Assembly: GCF_051488685.1 (NCBI RefSeq)
Contig: NZ_JBPSEH010000004.1
Location: 186,001 to 250,000, forward strand
Source of the DNA: Melioribacter sp051488685
Lineage (GTDB): Bacteria; Bacteroidota; Ignavibacteria; Ignavibacteriales; Melioribacteraceae
Direction: 5' to 3'
DNA: 64,000 nt
Numbering within the stretch: the first letter of the stretch is position 1; every line of letters starts with the position of its first letter. The translations under genes were made by a program, and so were the position numbers. The notes under the pieces were generated by a model that saw only the letters and a program-made list of their open reading frames with translations, ran no database searches and was not told the origin of the DNA. Positions 27,134 through 37,154 of the stretch are shown in pieces.

Positions 27134-30100
27134 ATGCGAATATTTATATTCTTTTTGTTGACCCCGTTTCTTCTAATAGCCCAATTCAATGAGTATAATC
27201 CCGAATACGATTGGTATACTTTGAAAGGCGAGCATGTTTTTGTTCATTATCATACAGAAGCCGAAAGAACAGCTAGAACAGTACTTAAGATAGCCGAAGA
27301 AGTATGGGGACCAATTACGTCATTATACGGATACGAACCCGAAAAAGTCCATTTTGTAATTAAGGATATCGACGATTATTCCAATGGCGCAACCTATTTT
27401 TTCGACAATAAAATTGAAATATGGGCTTCTGCACTGGATTTCGATTTGCGCGGCTCGCACAATTGGTTGAGGAACGTTATCTCTCATGAATTTACTCACA
27501 TGGTTCAGATTCAAGCTGCAATGAAAGTTGGAAGAAAAGTACCCGCCGTTTACCTTCAGTTTATGAATTATGAAGACAAACGACGTCCCGACATTTTATA
27601 CGGCTTCCCCAATTTTATAGCTTCTTATCCAATAGCCACTGTTAATGTGCCTGCCTGGTTTGCCGAAGGCACTGCTCAATATATGCGCAAAGAATTTGAC
27701 TATGATAATTGGGATACTCACAGGGATATGATCCTTAGATGTTATGCCCTCGACGGAAATATGCTCTCCTGGAATCAAATGGGCGTATTTGGAAAAACAA
27801 GTCTTGGCAACGAATCTGTTTATAACGCCGGTTTTGCTCTTACTCGTTATATCGCACAAAAATACGGCGAGGATAAATTAGTTGAAATTAACAATCGCTT
27901 GAGAGAACTTGCAAATTTTACTATTGATGCCGCCATTGAACAAACTCTCAATATTTCCGGTAATCAACTTTATACGGAATGGAGCACATTTCTTAGAAAT
28001 GATTACCAGGAAAGAATTAAAAATGTATTAGAAAATCGTATTGAAGGTAACTTAATTACTCCAGTTGGTTTCGGAAATTTTTATCCTTCTTTTTCCGAAG
28101 ACGGTTCTCAGATGGTTTATGTATCGAATAAATTCAGCGACTATTTCGGTGTCTCTTCGGTTTATTTGTACAATTTTAATACTAAGGAAGAAAAATTGCT
28201 TATACCTATGGTGCGCTCTACTGTCGCTTTTATTCCCGGTACTGACAAAATAATTTATGCAAAGTTGAGCGACGATAATCCCCGCTGGAATAATATTCAT
28301 GACCTGTATGTTTATGATATAAGCAATAAAGAATCGACAAGGCTTACGTACGGATTGAGAGCCAACAACCCCAGTGTATCCAACGATGGATCTAAAATTG
28401 TATTCGTCTTTCAAAAAGATGGGACATCCAATATCGGTACGGTCGATATTGACGGGAAGAATTTTAAACAGCTGACATTTTTTAATAACGGTGAACAGGT
28501 TTATAATCCTAAATTTTCACCTGACGATTCGTATATTGTATTTGGATACTCTCTGAAAAATTCGAGAGAAATTGCCCGAGTGGATACAGATGGAACCGGA
28601 TATAGTGTTTTAATACAAAATGGCCACGACAACCGTGATCCAGTTTTTGACAGTGAAGGTAATTTGATTTTTGCTTCTGATATTACTGGCATCTTTAATC
28701 TCTATCGATATGATTTTAATACTCAAAAAACTACAAGAATTTCAAACGTTGTGGGTGGTGCCTTTCAACCAGATGTCGATAAAAAAGGGAATGTTATTTA
28801 TTCCGGTTACACCTCTGATGGATTTAAAATATTCTTGCTCGATAAAGAAAGTCAGGCTAAAGTAGATGACAATAAAAAATATGTCTGGATCGGTAATCCG
28901 CCATTGGACAAGGATAAGCCGAAGGGCGATCTCGTTCGATTCGATATAGAACGTCTAAAAAACTACAACGATTATGAATTGCCCGACGTTAAACCCTCTA
29001 AATATTCAGGCTACTTTTCCCGTTTCAGCATAATTCCTTTTATTCGTTACGACAACTATATTACGTCAAATAATTTTGCCGATAGAATAAAACCAGGTAT
29101 TTATGCGGCTTCGAGCGATTATTTGAACAGATTCAGCATTTTCGGCGGTGGGGCTATAAATAAAAAATTCGAACGCGATTTATTTCTCTCTTTTGAATAC
29201 AGGGATAAACTTCCATTATTGTTTAACCTGGGACTAAGACCTGAAATGGGTATCGAACTTTATAGTGTTAGTAGAAAAACCAATACGGACATTATCTTCG
29301 ACTCGCTCGATACTTCTCTGCGAACGAGTACCGACGTCACATACAATTTATTCGAAGCCGATTTCTTTGCCCGGCATAAAATTATTACGGCAGGGAATAT
29401 GCTGGAGTTTAGATACGTATTCAGCAGCTATACCGCGACACTGGATGCATTTATATTTCCGAATACAAGTTTGCTCTATCCATCTACAAACGATACGTAT
29501 TATATTGGCAACGATTTCCAATTAAAATTCAGTCACGAAGGTATTATTCCAACAAAAGACTCGGATATAAATCCAGTAGGTAGAAAAATTGAACTTAAAT
29601 ACGATTATGAATTTAACCGCTATAATCCCGACGGCACTTATGAAGTTGCCGACGGCATATTGAAGCCGGTCTACAAAAACTACAATTTTCACAGAATTGA
29701 ATTAAACTGGAAAGAGTATATGCGGGTCTATATGGAGCATACGCTCACAGCACAAATGCGCTTTGGTAGCATTCTAGGACCAGACGTACCGGAATTTTTC
29801 GATTTTTATCTTGGCGGTTTGATCGGAATGAAAAGTTACCCGTTTTATTCGGTTAACGGTAATGAAGTTGCATGGATAAATCTAACATATCGGTTCCCAC
29901 TTCTTAAGGAGATCGATACACGGTTAGGTCATCTTTATATAGATAAGATTTATATGTCGTTCTATGCAGATTTTGGTAATGCCTGGCATGGCAATCGTAT
30001 TAAACTGGATAACTTTAAAAAAGGAGCCGGCTTAGAACTTAGAATAAAGATGAATTCATTCTACCTATTCCCGACAAGTTTCTTTTTAAATGCCGCATAT

Positions 30101-30199
30101 TCTTTCGACAGATTTACAAGAACTATTCTAAATGAAGATGTAACTTACGGCAAAGAATGGAATTTTTACGGTGGTATTTTGTTCGACTTTAATTTTTAA
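27134..30199 (+). CDS. Exported gluzincin (peptidase MA-like) + WD40-like (PD40) propeller + outer-membrane barrel protein
   Basis: About 1021 residues from the ATG at 27134. A TTG 24 bases upstream is also in frame, but it overlaps the previous gene, and the ATG gives a clean signal peptide (MRIFIFFLLTPFLLIAQ). The N-terminal domain has an intact HEFTHM zinc motif (His118, Glu119, His122) and the downstream glutamate helix WFAEGTAQYMRKE of gluzincins. Residues about 320-590 carry TolB-like PD40 repeats (PSVSNDGSKIVFV, PKFSPDDSYIVFG). The C-terminal 400 residues resemble an Omp85/surface-antigen barrel with YSFDRF near the end. This domain order would put a protease and propeller in the periplasm, anchored by a barrel. 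Substrate unknown. Confidence 0.78.
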   Translation: MRIFIFFLLTPFLLIAQFNEYNPEYDWYTLKGEHVFVHYHTEAERTARTVLKIAEEVWGPITSLYGYEPEKVHFVIKDIDDYSNGATYFFDNKIEIWASALDFDLRGSHNWLRNVISHEFTHMVQIQAAMKVGRKVPAVYLQFMNYEDKRRPDILYGFPNFIASYPIATVNVPAWFAEGTAQYMRKEFDYDNWDTHRDMILRCYALDGNMLSWNQMGVFGKTSLGNESVYNAGFALTRYIAQKYGEDKLVEINNRLRELANFTIDAAIEQTLNISGNQLYTEWSTFLRNDYQERIKNVLENRIEGNLITPVGFGNFYPSFSEDGSQMVYVSNKFSDYFGVSSVYLYNFNTKEEKLLIPMVRSTVAFIPGTDKIIYAKLSDDNPRWNNIHDLYVYDISNKESTRLTYGLRANNPSVSNDGSKIVFVFQKDGTSNIGTVDIDGKNFKQLTFFNNGEQVYNPKFSPDDSYIVFGYSLKNSREIARVDTDGTGYSVLIQNGHDNRDPVFDSEGNLIFASDITGIFNLYRYDFNTQKTTRISNVVGGAFQPDVDKKGNVIYSGYTSDGFKIFLLDKESQAKVDDNKKYVWIGNPPLDKDKPKGDLVRFDIERLKNYNDYELPDVKPSKYSGYFSRFSIIPFIRYDNYITSNNFADRIKPGIYAASSDYLNRFSIFGGGAINKKFERDLFLSFEYRDKLPLLFNLGLRPEMGIELYSVSRKTNTDIIFDSLDTSLRTSTDVTYNLFEADFFARHKIITAGNMLEFRYVFSSYTATLDAFIFPNTSLLYPSTNDTYYIGNDFQLKFSHEGIIPTKDSDINPVGRKIELKYDYEFNRYNPDGTYEVADGILKPVYKNYNFHRIELNWKEYMRVYMEHTLTAQMRFGSILGPDVPEFFDFYLGGLIGMKSYPFYSVNGNEVAWINLTYRFPLLKEIDTRLGHLYIDKIYMSFYADFGNAWHGNRIKLDNFKKGAGLELRIKMNSFYLFPTSFFLNAAYSFDRFTRTILNEDVTYGKEWNFYGGILFDFNF

Positions 30200-30212
30200 T
30201 TTGGGTACGAAA

Positions 30213-31058
30213 ATGAAAAAGGTATTATTGATATTACTTATTGCCAGTTCAATAAGAGCGCAGTCAAACTTGACCGGCAGCTTGTATCTTGATTCAGAGA
30301 TTTCTTTCAAAGAGACTTCTGCTGATTTAACCAACGATGCATCCAATAATCATCAGAAGAAAGCTCCATTTACAGCGGCGCTTCTTTCTTTTGCATTTCC
30401 TGGAGCGGGACAATTTTATTCCAATAGCTATCTTAAGAGTGCACTTTTTGTAGCAGTGGAAGCTGCGGCAATTACTGTCGGATTGATTTATGACAAAAAG
30501 GGCGACGACCAGACGATAAAATTTCAGAACTTTGCCGATCAACATTGGGACGTAACTCGTTATGCTAAGTGGACTATTGCCCATGCAAGTGAAATTAATC
30601 CTTCAGTCGATCCAGGAAATTATTTTGTGTTTAATTCAGACGGAACAGTCAATTGGAAAGAATTAAATAAATTGGAAAATGCTTTAGGCAGCTACTATTC
30701 ACATCGCTTAGCCCCATATGGAGACCAGCAATATTATGAAATGATCGGTAAATATCCTCAGTTTAATGTAGGCTGGGACGACTTTGGCGACGAAAATACT
30801 CCTTATAAATATGGCGACCCTCTGACAGAAAATTTTATTTTCTATTCAAAAGAACGAGGTAAAGCCAACGATTTCTATAACGTTGCATATAAAGCCGTAC
30901 TTGTTATTTTTACGAATCATATAATTAGTGCTATCGATGCGGCGCTCACGGCAAATAGCTATAATAAAAATATCAAAGTTAATGCTGAACTCAATAAAAT
31001 AAATGTAGGATATAGAACTTACTATTTCCCTCAATTAAATTTGCAATATAATTTTTAA
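30213..31058 (+). CDS. DUF5683-like exported protein
   Basis: A 281-residue protein from the ATG at 30213; a longer frame starting within the preceding gene lacks a signal and is less likely. Signal peptide KKVLLILLIASSIRAQ. After a polar stretch come the hydrophobic segments FTAALLSFAFPGAGQFYS and LFVAVEAAAITVGLIYD, the glycine-rich block that marks DUF5683-type proteins of this phylum, then a hydrophobic segment near residue 225. The C-terminus ends QLNLQYNF, like a barrel end. It is 13 bases after the barrel protein and 13 before der. Function unknown. Confidence 0.6.
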   Translation: MKKVLLILLIASSIRAQSNLTGSLYLDSEISFKETSADLTNDASNNHQKKAPFTAALLSFAFPGAGQFYSNSYLKSALFVAVEAAAITVGLIYDKKGDDQTIKFQNFADQHWDVTRYAKWTIAHASEINPSVDPGNYFVFNSDGTVNWKELNKLENALGSYYSHRLAPYGDQQYYEMIGKYPQFNVGWDDFGDENTPYKYGDPLTENFIFYSKERGKANDFYNVAYKAVLVIFTNHIISAIDAALTANSYNKNIKVNAELNKINVGYRTYYFPQLNLQYNF

Positions 31059-31071
31059 TCTATAAGATGAT

Positions 31072-32385
31072 ATGAATGAACCCGTTGTTGTAATAGTTGG
31101 CCGACCGAACGTTGGCAAGTCAACACTTTTTAACAGATTGACACGAAGCAAAACTTCAATTGTGGACGATGCACCCGGCGTTACGCGCGATCGTATCTAC
31201 GGCGAGGCAGAATGGAACGGCAAAAAATTTCGTGTAATCGACACGGGTGGACTGGTGCCAAATTCTCAAGACCTTTTTGAAGCTGCTATAAAAGAACAGG
31301 TAGAAATTGCTTTCCAGGAAGCCGATGCAATTTTTTTCGTCGTAGACGGTAAGAGCGGCCTTACTCCTCTCGATATTGAAATTGCTCAGAATCTTCGCAA
31401 GTTTACCAAACCAAACTTTCTGTTAGTCAATAAGGCTGACAGTCCCGAACTTGAAATTATTAAAAACGACTTTTACCGTTTAGGTATCGAAAAAATTTAC
31501 GATATATCCGCCATCAATGGACGAAACCTGGGCGATCTACTCGACGATCTGATCGAAAGCCTCGATTTTACGAATGTATCGGAAAAGCCCGACCCTCGCT
31601 TGAGACTTTCGATTATCGGTAGACCAAATGTCGGTAAATCGTCCCTTGTAAATTCTTTATTGGGTTACAACCGCTCAATCGTTACCGATATTCCTGGTAC
31701 CACCAGAGATAGTGTCGACTCGGTTATGAAATACTACGGACAGGAAATCATCCTTGTCGATACAGCTGGTTTAAGAAGAAAATCGAAGATTAAAGAAAAC
31801 GTGGAATTCTTTTCGAACGTTCGTACTTTCAAAGCTCTCTGGAACAGTGACGTTGCCGTTTTGCTTATCGATGCCCAAGTTGGCATTGAAAATCAGGACC
31901 AAAGGATTATCCAGGAAGCAGTACGTCGACGTAAAGGTTTGATTATTGCCATCAACAAATGGGACTTAATTGAAAAGGATACCAATACTGCTAAGATTTT
32001 TGAAGATGCTGTTCGAAGAGAACTTGCCACGCTCGATTATGTGCCAATCATTACAATTTCTGCTCTTACCAAACAAAGGATTTTTAAACTAATAGACCTG
32101 GCTCTTAAAATTCACGAAGAAAGAAAGAAAAAAATTCCCACGAACCATTTAAACGAAACGCTACTGCCGGAAATTCAAAAAACTCCACCACCTGCCACTC
32201 CTACTGGCAAAGAAGTAAAAATAAAATATATAACTCAGGTAGGCGAACATTACCCGATTTTCCTTTTCTTTGCAAACGAACATAAGTATGTGCCGGAAAA
32301 TTATAAACGCTTTCTTGAAAGGCTTATAAGAAAACATTTCGGTTTCGAAGGTGTACCGATCACTATCAGTATAAAAGACAAATAA
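31072..32385 (+). CDS. der: Ribosome biogenesis GTPase Der (EngA)
   Basis: A 437-residue protein with two tandem GTPase domains: P-loops GRPNVGKSTLF (residue 8 onwards) and GRPNVGKSSLV (about 183), with DTGG/DTAG and NKAD/NKWD guanine motifs in each, and a C-terminal KH-like domain. Only Der has this architecture. It assists 50S subunit maturation. It closes the T9SS/envelope run, so an essential translation gene is likely read from the same transcript. Confidence 0.97.
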   Translation: MNEPVVVIVGRPNVGKSTLFNRLTRSKTSIVDDAPGVTRDRIYGEAEWNGKKFRVIDTGGLVPNSQDLFEAAIKEQVEIAFQEADAIFFVVDGKSGLTPLDIEIAQNLRKFTKPNFLLVNKADSPELEIIKNDFYRLGIEKIYDISAINGRNLGDLLDDLIESLDFTNVSEKPDPRLRLSIIGRPNVGKSSLVNSLLGYNRSIVTDIPGTTRDSVDSVMKYYGQEIILVDTAGLRRKSKIKENVEFFSNVRTFKALWNSDVAVLLIDAQVGIENQDQRIIQEAVRRRKGLIIAINKWDLIEKDTNTAKIFEDAVRRELATLDYVPIITISALTKQRIFKLIDLALKIHEERKKKIPTNHLNETLLPEIQKTPPPATPTGKEVKIKYITQVGEHYPIFLFFANEHKYVPENYKRFLERLIRKHFGFEGVPITISIKDK

Positions 32386-32445
32386 TAAATTACCACAACC
32401 TACCCAAAACACATCGGAATTGATTATATTTATTTGAAATAATTT

Positions 32446-33822
32446 GTGGGTTATGTTTTGTATTCACCCAAAAATATAATTATTGTTGGTGGCAATGCAG
32501 CAGGTCCAGCGGCAGCAGCAAAAGCTAAAAGAATAGACCCCAATTCAAATGTTGTTTTATTCGAAGCCGGTCCTTTCATCTCAACAGGAACCTGTGAAAT
32601 ACCGTATGCACTCTCAGGCGAAATTTCAGATGCCAGGGAATTAATTCTTTTTGATTCCGAAAGTTTCGAACAAAAAAAAGGTGTTAAAGTTTATGTTAAC
32701 CATCACGTGGAAAAAATCGACAGACGTAATAAAATAGTCTCAGTCTTAAATAAAATAACAAATCAAAAGATTGAATATCCATACGATAAATTAATATTGA
32801 CTACGGGTTCAAAACCTGTTTACATTCCAAAATTTGACAAATCGTTAGATAATCTCTTTACATTAAAAAGCGTTTCCGACTTAATAAAGCTGGATACCTT
32901 CCTGCATAAAAATGATCAAATTAGAAATGTTGCTGTAATAGGAGCTGGGTACATCGGTCTGGAAGCAGCTGAAGCTTTCAGAAAGAAAGGTTTTTCAGTC
33001 AAACTCTTTGAAAGAGAAAATTTACCGTTGCCAAACTCAGGTGTGGAAATTGGAAATATTATAAACGAAGTTCTAAAAGAGAACAAGATAGAATTTTATG
33101 GGGAGGCTGCTGGTATTGAACCAATCATCAAAGACAATTGGATTAAAGCCATAAAATATCAGGGCTGGAATATCGAGATCGATTTAGTGTTGCTAACAGC
33201 GGGTGTAAAACCGAATAACGACTTAGCCATAGCTGCCGGCTTAATGATAGGCGAATACGGTGGGCTGAAAATTGATTCTCGATGCAAAACGTCCGATCCA
33301 AATATTTTTGCCGCAGGTGATAATATCGAAGTGAAAAATCGGATTACAAATAGATACGATTATATTCCGCTGGCAACAATTGCCAGAGATTACGGTCATA
33401 TCGCTGGTGAAAATGCAGCCGGCGGTAATGCTATTGTACGTAGTGTTGTCCCGAATGTTACTTTGAAAATTTTTGATTATTACATTGCGACAGTTGGAAT
33501 CAGTTGCACAACGGCTCGCAAATATAATCTTAATTTCAATTCCGTTTACGCTACAGCTCCTAATCTCGTAAAGATTATGCCAGACAGCAGAAATGGATTC
33601 GGAAAAATTTTATTCGAGAAATATACCGGAAATATTCTCGGTGCGCAGTTCGTGGGTGGAAAGGAAGTTGCAGGTCATGCGGATATCATATCAGTCTTTA
33701 TAAACAATAAAATACCGGTCTTTAAATTGAGCGATGTCGATTACAATTACACCCCACCGTTATCACCATTCATAAATTTATTGTCGATTTTGGGAAGAAA
33801 AGCAAACGAGGCAAGAAAATGA
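32446..33822 (+). CDS. FAD-dependent NAD(P)-disulfide oxidoreductase (CoA-disulfide reductase / NADH oxidase-like)
   Basis: A 458-residue two-dinucleotide-fold flavoprotein. The FAD motif IIIVGGNAAGPAAA is at the N-terminus, the NAD(P)H motif VIGAGYIGLEAAEAF is near residue 165, and IFAAGDNIEV is the second FAD motif. A single redox cysteine in STGTCEIPYAL, about residue 50, sits where CoA-disulfide reductases and NADH oxidases have theirs. There is no C-terminal rhodanese domain. It may reduce low-molecular-weight disulfides, and the genome also has bshC for bacillithiol, but the substrate is not determined. The start appears to be GTG at 32446 with no clear Shine-Dalgarno sequence. It overlaps upp by four bases. 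Confidence 0.82.
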   Translation: MGYVLYSPKNIIIVGGNAAGPAAAAKAKRIDPNSNVVLFEAGPFISTGTCEIPYALSGEISDARELILFDSESFEQKKGVKVYVNHHVEKIDRRNKIVSVLNKITNQKIEYPYDKLILTTGSKPVYIPKFDKSLDNLFTLKSVSDLIKLDTFLHKNDQIRNVAVIGAGYIGLEAAEAFRKKGFSVKLFERENLPLPNSGVEIGNIINEVLKENKIEFYGEAAGIEPIIKDNWIKAIKYQGWNIEIDLVLLTAGVKPNNDLAIAAGLMIGEYGGLKIDSRCKTSDPNIFAAGDNIEVKNRITNRYDYIPLATIARDYGHIAGENAAGGNAIVRSVVPNVTLKIFDYYIATVGISCTTARKYNLNFNSVYATAPNLVKIMPDSRNGFGKILFEKYTGNILGAQFVGGKEVAGHADIISVFINNKIPVFKLSDVDYNYTPPLSPFINLLSILGRKANEARK

Positions 33823-34445
33823 AAAATCTTACTATAGTGGATAATCCACTTGTAAAAAGAGATATAACAATTTTGCGTAATAAAGATACAGACCCTCCTA
33901 ACTTCCGAGCGGCGCTGGATAGAATTTCTTATTCGATCGCAATTGAGATATCTAAAAATTTTCAACTTGACGAAATAAAAGTTGTTACCCCGCTGGAGAC
34001 TACTACGGGTTATAAATTACAAAAACAGGTTGTTCTTATACCGGTGTTGCGTGCAGGACTCAGTATGGTCAATTCGTTTCTGGATATGATACCCGACGCT
34101 AAAGTGGGGCATATAGGATTGCAGCGGAACGAAAAAACCTTAATGCCGGAAGATTATTATTATAAAACACCGAAGGAGATTGCAACTTCGATTACCATTG
34201 TGCTTGATCCAATGCTCGCAACAGGTGGAAGTGCCACAGCGGCATTTAAATATTTGAAAGAACGAAATGCAGGTGAAGCTTACCTTGCATGTCTGATAGC
34301 AGCGCCGGAGGGAGTCAAAAAAATGGAAGAAGAGCACCCCGATGTTAAAATTTTTACAGCCGCTCTCGATAGAGAATTAAATGAAGTCGGTTATATTGTC
34401 CCCGGTTTGGGTGACGCAGGAGATAGAACGTTTGGCACCTTCTGA
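33819..34445 (+). CDS. upp: Uracil phosphoribosyltransferase
   Basis: A 208-residue type I phosphoribosyltransferase. The PRPP loop ITIVLDPMLATGGSATAAF and the uracil-binding C-terminal block GYIVPGLGDAGDRTFGT are complete, as is the VPVLRAGLSMVNSFLD region. It salvages uracil to UMP. The ATG overlaps the stop of the oxidoreductase gene (ATGA at 33819-33822), a tight coupling with no obvious metabolic reason. Confidence 0.97.
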   Translation: MKNLTIVDNPLVKRDITILRNKDTDPPNFRAALDRISYSIAIEISKNFQLDEIKVVTPLETTTGYKLQKQVVLIPVLRAGLSMVNSFLDMIPDAKVGHIGLQRNEKTLMPEDYYYKTPKEIATSITIVLDPMLATGGSATAAFKYLKERNAGEAYLACLIAAPEGVKKMEEEHPDVKIFTAALDRELNEVGYIVPGLGDAGDRTFGTF

Positions 34446-34534
34446 AGAACTTATTTTGCTGCAAAGGTGTATAAATTCGTGACAATTGTTTTTTTCAAAT
34501 ATTTTCGCTTAATTTCAATAAAAATTAGCTCAAC

Positions 34535-36724
34535 ATGGAAACGGTAATCGGTATTAAACATAAAAAAATGCTTGACGAGCTTCTTGAAGTATGCCGTAAA
34601 AATTTAAGAGTCGTTAACGAAGCTCTGATTGAAAAAGCATTTCATTTAAGCTACGAGTCGCATAAAAACGACTTCCGAGCTTCCGGTGAACCGTATTTCA
34701 ATCATCCTTATGAAGTGGCAATGATTCTTGCCAGAGAAATTCCACTCGACGACATCTCAATCGTAAGCGCATTGTTACACGACGTCGTAGAAGATTCAGG
34801 AATTAATATCGAATTTATTGAAAAAGAGTTCGGGCAGGAAGTTGCCGAAATTGTCGATGGTGTAACCAAAATTGGCGGCGTGTTTAAAGAGCAGGAGATA
34901 ATAAAAGCCGAAAATTACCGTAAACTTTTGCTTTCGATGGTTAAGGATGTGCGCGTCATACTTGTTAAATTTGCCGACCGCCTCCATAATATGCGAACTC
35001 TTGAATTTGTCAGTCCTCAAAAACAACGACGAATTGCAAAAGAAACGCTCGAAATCTATGCTCCTTTTGCCCATCGATTCGGTCTCGGCGCCATTAAATG
35101 GGAAATGGAAGACCTCGCTTTTAAGTATCTCAATAGAGAAGCATACGACAGTATAGCCCAAAAAATATCCGACACTCGTAAAGAAAGAGAAGCTTTCCTC
35201 AACAAAGTTATTAAACCAGTGTCCGAAAAACTGAAAGAATATAATCTAAAATTCGAAATCAGTGGACGGCCCAAACATCTTTACAGTATCTACAGAAAGA
35301 TGGTTACTCAAAATCTACCATTCGAACAAATTTACGATAAACTTGCTATACGAATAATTCTGGAAAGCGACGATAAGAACAATTGTTATCTTGTGCTGGG
35401 AATTGTCAACGAACTTTTCAAACCGATACCGGATCGTTTTAAGGATTTTATTTCGATACCGAAAAAAAACAATTATCAATCGATTCATACTACTGTTATC
35501 GGTCCCGAAGGAAAACTTGTCGAAGTTCAAATTAGAACGCGCAAGATGCATGAAATTGCTGAACGAGGTGTGGCAGCGCACTGGAAATATAAAGAAAATA
35601 TTACGAGTACAGATAAAGAACTCGAAGAATGGGTTAGCTGGGTAAGAGATATTTTTGAAAATGCTTCAAAAGATGAAGCTACAAAAGAAATACTTGCCAG
35701 TTTCAAACTTAATCTTTACCAGGATGAAATTTACGTTTTTACTCCAAAAGGTGAACTTAAAAGGTTGCCCATTAATTCCACTCCGGTCGATTTCGCTTAT
35801 GAAATTCACAGTAACATTGGTAATCATTGTATTGGTGCCAAAGTTAACGGCAAAATTGTTCCTTTGAACACAATATTACACAGCGGCGACCAGGTTGAAA
35901 TTATCACTTCCAAAAATCAACATCCCAATAAGAGCTGGCTGCAGTTCGTAAAAACTCACAAAGCAAAAAGTCACATTCGCAAATATTTAAATAAAGAAGA
36001 AGAGCGATTAATTGAAAACGGTAAAGATATATTCGAGAAGAAAGTAAAAAAATATAAACTTACCTTAACCCCTGACGATATTGTTAAACTTTCAAAAAAG
36101 CTGAAATTTGAAAATGTAAAAAGTTTTTATAAAGCTATTGCTTCGAACCATATTGACCTCGACCATTTATTGAATACAGCTCTAAATTTACAAACACAAG
36201 AAAGCCAGAAAGAAAGCAGTGAACTTGAATTCGATCGTTTTGTAGACATGGCGCGTCATACTGCCGGTGGTGTGGTGGTTGAAGGCGAGCAGAAAGGACT
36301 GTCAATAAGTTATGCAAAATGTTGCAACCCAATACCTGGCGATCCAATAATTGGTTATGTGACCATCGGCGAAGGAATTAAAGTTCATCGTAAAGATTGT
36401 AAGAATCTCATCAATATGTTAAAAAACAACGAAGAGAGAGTTGTACCTGTTAACTGGCCCAAAACTGATGGTTCTTACTTTGTGGCAGGCATTATTATTA
36501 AGGGCGAAGATATGCCCGGTGTACTGAAAGATATTTCCAACAGCATTACTACTTTTGAAAACACAAATATAAAATCTGTCAATTTTACCACTGCGGATTC
36601 AATGTTTAAAGGTACTATAACAGTTTATGTAAAGGATCTTAATCACCTTAATAAATTGATTGAACGACTCAAAAAAAATAAGGGCGTCTACTCTGTTGAG
36701 CGGTTCGATGCCGAAAATCAATGA
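34535..36724 (+). CDS. Bifunctional (p)ppGpp synthetase/hydrolase (RSH family)
   Basis: A 729-residue long RSH protein. The HD hydrolase domain (about residues 40-190) has an intact HDxxED motif in LLHDVVEDSG. The synthetase domain (about 230-350) includes GRPKHLYSIYRKM and the NYQSIHTTVIGPEG block. A TGS domain (about 390-450, VFTPKGELKRLP), a zinc-finger-like region with KCCNPIPGDPIIGY, and a C-terminal ACT domain (about 655-720) follow. The intact HD site implies that it can both make and destroy the stringent-response alarmone. It stands about 90 bases after upp, and its last codons overlap ruvX. Confidence 0.96.
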   Translation: METVIGIKHKKMLDELLEVCRKNLRVVNEALIEKAFHLSYESHKNDFRASGEPYFNHPYEVAMILAREIPLDDISIVSALLHDVVEDSGINIEFIEKEFGQEVAEIVDGVTKIGGVFKEQEIIKAENYRKLLLSMVKDVRVILVKFADRLHNMRTLEFVSPQKQRRIAKETLEIYAPFAHRFGLGAIKWEMEDLAFKYLNREAYDSIAQKISDTRKEREAFLNKVIKPVSEKLKEYNLKFEISGRPKHLYSIYRKMVTQNLPFEQIYDKLAIRIILESDDKNNCYLVLGIVNELFKPIPDRFKDFISIPKKNNYQSIHTTVIGPEGKLVEVQIRTRKMHEIAERGVAAHWKYKENITSTDKELEEWVSWVRDIFENASKDEATKEILASFKLNLYQDEIYVFTPKGELKRLPINSTPVDFAYEIHSNIGNHCIGAKVNGKIVPLNTILHSGDQVEIITSKNQHPNKSWLQFVKTHKAKSHIRKYLNKEEERLIENGKDIFEKKVKKYKLTLTPDDIVKLSKKLKFENVKSFYKAIASNHIDLDHLLNTALNLQTQESQKESSELEFDRFVDMARHTAGGVVVEGEQKGLSISYAKCCNPIPGDPIIGYVTIGEGIKVHRKDCKNLINMLKNNEERVVPVNWPKTDGSYFVAGIIIKGEDMPGVLKDISNSITTFENTNIKSVNFTTADSMFKGTITVYVKDLNHLNKLIERLKKNKGVYSVERFDAENQ

Positions 36725-37154
36725 TATGTCTGTAACAGAATCCCGTATATTGTCGCTCGATTACGGCGAAAAACGTGTGGGTGTGGCTGTAACAGATCCG
36801 CTGAATATCTTTGCCTATCCCGTTACTACTCTCGACAACGATGCCAATTTGATCACCAACATATTGAAACTGATCGACGAATATAACGTAACAAAAATTA
36901 TTATCGGTAATCCACTGAAAGAAAGCGGGGAAGAATCTAAAGTCTCGCTAATAGTAAAAGATTTTTCTCAGAAACTTCAAAATGCATGCGGTATTGAAAT
37001 TGAATTCGTAGACGAAAGATACACATCGCACATTGCACAAAGGAGAATAATCGAAAGCGTGCCTACGAAGAAAAAGAGGAGAGATAAAGGTCTGATCGAT
37101 AAAAATGCCGCAGCAATTCTGCTTGAAGATTATCTCCGGAAAAAATCAAATTGA
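36708..37154 (+). CDS. ruvX: Putative Holliday junction resolvase RuvX/YqgF
   Basis: About 148 residues from the ATG at 36708 (preceded by TTGAG), overlapping the RSH gene by 17 bases. An ATG at 36726 is an equally possible start just after the RSH stop; a longer TTG start at 36660 is unlikely. RNase H-like YqgF fold: ILSLDYGEKRVGVAVTDP with the first catalytic aspartate, IIGNPLKESGEES, and FVDERYTSHIAQR with a further acidic residue, then DKNAAAILLEDYL. Known roles of the family are 16S rRNA 5'-end processing or junction resolution. The stop codon lies within the promoter candidate of the BMC genes. Confidence 0.9.
   Translation: MPKINDMSVTESRILSLDYGEKRVGVAVTDPLNIFAYPVTTLDNDANLITNILKLIDEYNVTKIIIGNPLKESGEESKVSLIVKDFSQKLQNACGIEIEFVDERYTSHIAQRRIIESVPTKKKRRDKGLIDKNAAAILLEDYLRKKSN

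Noticed and set aside
28052..28414. 120-residue antisense frame in the gluzincin-propeller gene
   Set aside because: Shadow of the coding strand; no independent support.
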